The position numbers and the translations under genes are program-made. The notes under the pieces are model-generated. The model did no database searches, was not told the DNA's origin, and saw nothing but the letters and a program-made list of their open reading frames with translations. 6,855 nt of DNA from positions 1 through 6,855 of the forward strand of contig JAFVFA010000144.1 of the NCBI GenBank assembly GCA_017475725.1, read 5' to 3'. Shown here piece by piece: positions 4,500 to 6,855 of this stretch (position 1 is its first letter; every line of letters starts with the position of its first letter). Source of the stretch: Spirochaetales bacterium (GTDB taxonomy: Bacteria; Spirochaetota; Spirochaetia; Sphaerochaetales; Sphaerochaetaceae).

Positions 4500-6855
4500 C
4501 TATTTTTTGGACAATTCCGACTTTCTGGCACTTCGGAGACGGCTGGGGCTGTAGCCTTTTATCTTCTTGAAGACCCTGCAGAAATAGGCCTGGTCCTGGA
4601 ATCCCGTGGCTATGGAGACCTCGTTTACCGACATTCCCGTGTTCCTGAGAAGACGGCCTGCAAGCCAGACCTTGTACCGGTTGAGGTAATCCCAAGGGGA
4701 AAGCCCAAGCTCCTTCTTGAAGATCCTTGTCAGATAGTCCTCCGAGACGTTGACGTCATCCGCCACCTGCCATCTGCTGAGCTGAAGTGTGGCATGTGTG
4801 CAGATGTAGGCCTGGGCCTTCTTGACGATGATCCCGGTCTGCGTGGCCAGAAGCTGGGAGCCTCCCAGGATTGCCCTGACACGCATGGCGAACTCCTCGC
4901 TCTCAAGCATGCAGGTGTTCACAACAATGACATTGGGGATGTCCCCTATCGCATCCACGAAGGCCTCGTCCACGTTGTCGTTGCAAACCACCACAGGGGT
5001 CTGGGATATCCTTACATTGCCTCTGATGGACTTGAGCAGTGACACGACGGCGGAAATCCTGTTCGCGGGGTCCTCCATCATCACTATGACAAGGCCAGGC
5101 TCGTTTCTCCTGCACATGCCTGCTGCGTTTGACATGTCACACGACAGCACATTCGGGTCCTGCAGCCATCTGTACAGGTCATCGGTGGCGGAACCGACCT
5201 GAAGGACTATCCTGCCCTTGTCCTCAACCGAGGATCTGATGGCATCCTCCAGCGACTTCGACTTGGGGCAGTCCATGCAGATGAACGGCAGGTTCCTGTA
5301 GGTCTCGTTCGAAACCAGGCAGAGCAGACTTGACAGGGCATTGTATCCCTTGAACTGAGAATCCCAGTAAATTGCACCGGTCGTTGCGGGAAGCCTTCTC
5401 TTCTCCGAGAAGACCGAACCGTTGACCTCTTCACATGCCATTCCCGGAATGCGGAAGCCCGGATTCCTGTCCAGACAGGCAAGGACGCCCCCATCCTCCC
5501 AAGGCCTTGAGGTCCCGCCCGCCAAGGACGGATACGGAAGGACCGCCACAAGGGAAGGTCCATCCATCGAGCAGGTGCCGTTGTGCATCAGGATGATCTT
5601 CTGGGCAAGGCGAAGACCTGCGTTGTTCGGGTCCGCCTTCCATGAACCGCGGGTGTCCTTGATATCGATCCTGATTCCCCTCTGCTGCATGCAGGCCTTG
5701 ATCCTTGCACCATCACCCATGGAAGATACGATGGTCCCAATTGCCTGCCTCAGTCTGTTTTCGTCGGCAAACACACAAGGAAGGGACATCGTCTTCTCAT
5801 AACAGGCGAATGAAGACAGGAAGCCGTCCAGGTTCAGAGTGAAGTTGTCAAGCTCAAGTTCATCTGTTGAGCTGAGTGCCAGATCCAGAATCTGGTTGGC
5901 CCCGGTTATCTTGTCGATTATGCTTTTCTTGCTGACGGAATCCAGACCGGATGTGGACACTATCTCCACTATGTCCGAGAGCGGATCCCTGAGATTCTCA
6001 CCCACATTTGCGAAGAATGTGGTTCTGGCCTGCTCAGCCTTCTCCGCTGTCTGCTGGGCCTTTCTTGTGGCCTCGAACAGCATGGAGTTCCTGAGTGCGC
6101 TGGAGACGACGCTCCTGACCTCCTCGCAGACGGAGCCGTTGAAGATTCTGAGCTTCATGAGGATGTGCCCCATGTATTCCGATTCGGTGCAGAGCGGCGA
6201 TGCGACCCAGACACCGTTGTCCACTATTCCGCTGTTCTCCGGCACAAGCAGGTTGTCGGAGAAGGAGATGTCCGTGCCCACAAGCTGCGATCTCTCGCCG
6301 TTGCTCAGGACAATGTGGATCCTCTCGAATCCGAGGTCCTCAGCGTTCTTCTCAAGGATCCGTGAGATGTCAGCCACGGTGTTGGCCTCTATCAGCTCGT
6401 TGTTGAACCTGTTGAAAGCGTTTCTTCTGCTGTGGTCCTCGTAGCTGACTATGGAGGTGTTCCTGTCAAGGATGAACGGAAGCATCTCCATTGCGGTGTC
6501 GATGATCCGTGTGCGGGAAAGGTCCTCCACGGACAGGAGGGACGCTATGGAGTTTATGATCATCTTCATCTCGAACACATCGGCACCGTTCATGCACAGG
6601 GATTCAAGCAGTTCCCTGATGCTGTGCTCCGATGGGTTGCGGTAAACCCTGTCGACAAGGAATCTTGCATCGGAGAGCGGAATCGGGAAGTTAGCGGAGA
6701 TCAGGTAGGCTATCCCCGACAGGTCCACGTGCAGGAAGGACGGCTGGTCATAGCCTCCGTCACAGCCGCAGCTTCTTCTGAAGACCGGTGTGGTCGGGAG
6801 CACCTTGTCCTTGCACGGGCGTCCCTCCACAAGGTTGGTGAACATCTGGGCTGGG
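4500..6855 (-). CDS. LacI-sensor / GAF / pseudo-histidine-kinase / pseudo-receiver / AraC hybrid regulator (5' end outside window)
   Basis: Cytoplasmic sugar-responsive transcription factor, probably controlling the downstream import operon. Residues are numbered from the Met at 6845, which is almost certainly internal: the frame stays open to the edge, and residues 5-28 (LVEGRP, VLPT, then RRSCGC) are the usual end of a LacI-type sugar-sensing domain. Then come a GAF-like region (~145-258), a coiled linker (~258-275), a HisKA-like segment FFANVGENLRDPL (277-289) with Glu283 in place of the phospho-acceptor His, and a degenerate ATPase-like region (FADENRLRQAI 359-369, DTRGSW 397-402, NAGLRLAQKI 408-417, HNGT 421-424). 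Receiver-like regions follow at ~488-545 and ~544-661; the second has Met589 in place of the phospho-Asp. Residues ~676-775 are a good AraC domain with two helix-turn-helices. From domain order alone the full protein would exceed 1000 residues. AraC output and LacI-type remnant are firm; the pseudo-kinase and pseudo-receiver calls are from motif reading. Confidence 0.88.
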   Translation of the reverse strand, partial: PAQMFTNLVEGRPCKDKVLPTTPVFRRSCGCDGGYDQPSFLHVDLSGIAYLISANFPIPLSDARFLVDRVYRNPSEHSIRELLESLCMNGADVFEMKMIINSIASLLSVEDLSRTRIIDTAMEMLPFILDRNTSIVSYEDHSRRNAFNRFNNELIEANTVADISRILEKNAEDLGFERIHIVLSNGERSQLVGTDISFSDNLLVPENSGIVDNGVWVASPLCTESEYMGHILMKLRIFNGSVCEEVRSVVSSALRNSMLFEATRKAQQTAEKAEQARTTFFANVGENLRDPLSDIVEIVSTSGLDSVSKKSIIDKITGANQILDLALSSTDELELDNFTLNLDGFLSSFACYEKTMSLPCVFADENRLRQAIGTIVSSMGDGARIKACMQQRGIRIDIKDTRGSWKADPNNAGLRLAQKIILMHNGTCSMDGPSLVAVLPYPSLAGGTSRPWEDGGVLACLDRNPGFRIPGMACEEVNGSVFSEKRRLPATTGAIYWDSQFKGYNALSSLLCLVSNETYRNLPFICMDCPKSKSLEDAIRSSVEDKGRIVLQVGSATDDLYRWLQDPNVLSCDMSNAAGMCRRNEPGLVIVMMEDPANRISAVVSLLKSIRGNVRISQTPVVVCNDNVDEAFVDAIGDIPNVIVVNTCMLESEEFAMRVRAILGGSQLLATQTGIIVKKAQAYICTHATLQLSRWQVADDVNVSEDYLTRIFKKELGLSPWDYLNRYKVWLAGRLLRNTGMSVNEVSIATGFQDQAYFCRVFKKIKGYSPSRLRSARKSELSKK

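Noticed and set aside
5839..6444. Plus-strand open frame of 201 codons inside the regulator gene
   Set aside because: Antisense shadow; very Ser/Leu-rich low-complexity translation, overlapping a conserved minus-strand frame.
6843..6845. ATG as the true start of the regulator
   Set aside because: Only ten bases are visible upstream and the frame is still open; the first residues are the tail of a LacI-type sensor domain, so the real start lies outside.

Overview
The window holds five protein genes, all on the minus strand. In transcription order (right to left) they are: a large AraC-type regulator cut off at its 5' end by the right window edge, two inner-membrane permeases of an LplB/LplC-type carbohydrate ABC importer, the matching extracytoplasmic solute-binding protein, and the first 213 residues of a GH105 unsaturated rhamnogalacturonyl hydrolase cut off by the left edge. 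Gaps are short (91, 11, 85 and 95 bp). No RNA gene, mobile element, CRISPR array or integration scar was seen.

Organism: most likely an anaerobic, polysaccharide-using spirochaete (Treponema/Sphaerochaeta-like), at moderate confidence. The main clue is the solute-binding protein. It has a simple signal peptide with no lipobox cysteine and continues AQGAGE after the hydrophobic core, much like the FANG..E-type start common in spirochaetal binding proteins. Firmicute homologues are usually lipoproteins. The regulator layout (LacI-type sensor fused to an AraC output) also fits spirochaetes and some Clostridia, so a Firmicute is not excluded.

Layout: 6855-4500 regulator; 4499-4409 leader with a hairpin and no clear ribosome-binding site; 4408-3305 permease with an unusual N-terminal coiled coil; 3293-2391 second permease; 2390-2306 spacer with a hairpin; 2305-737 binding protein; 736-642 spacer with a strong GC-rich hairpin; 641-1 GH105 enzyme.

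How the genes fit together: pectin (rhamnogalacturonan I) lyases acting outside the cell would release oligosaccharides with an unsaturated galacturonyl end. The binding protein captures a saccharide, the two permeases import it using an ATPase encoded elsewhere, and the cytoplasmic GH105 enzyme removes the unsaturated uronic acid. The set parallels the YtcQ/YteP/YtcP/YteR proteins of Bacillus subtilis. The regulator probably senses a related sugar and controls the operon.

The most unusual object is the regulator. Between the end of its LacI-type sensor and its AraC DNA-binding domain it carries a GAF-like region, a histidine-kinase-like region and receiver-like regions in which the phosphotransfer residues appear to be lost. 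It looks like a one-protein hybrid two-component system that no longer signals by phosphorylation.
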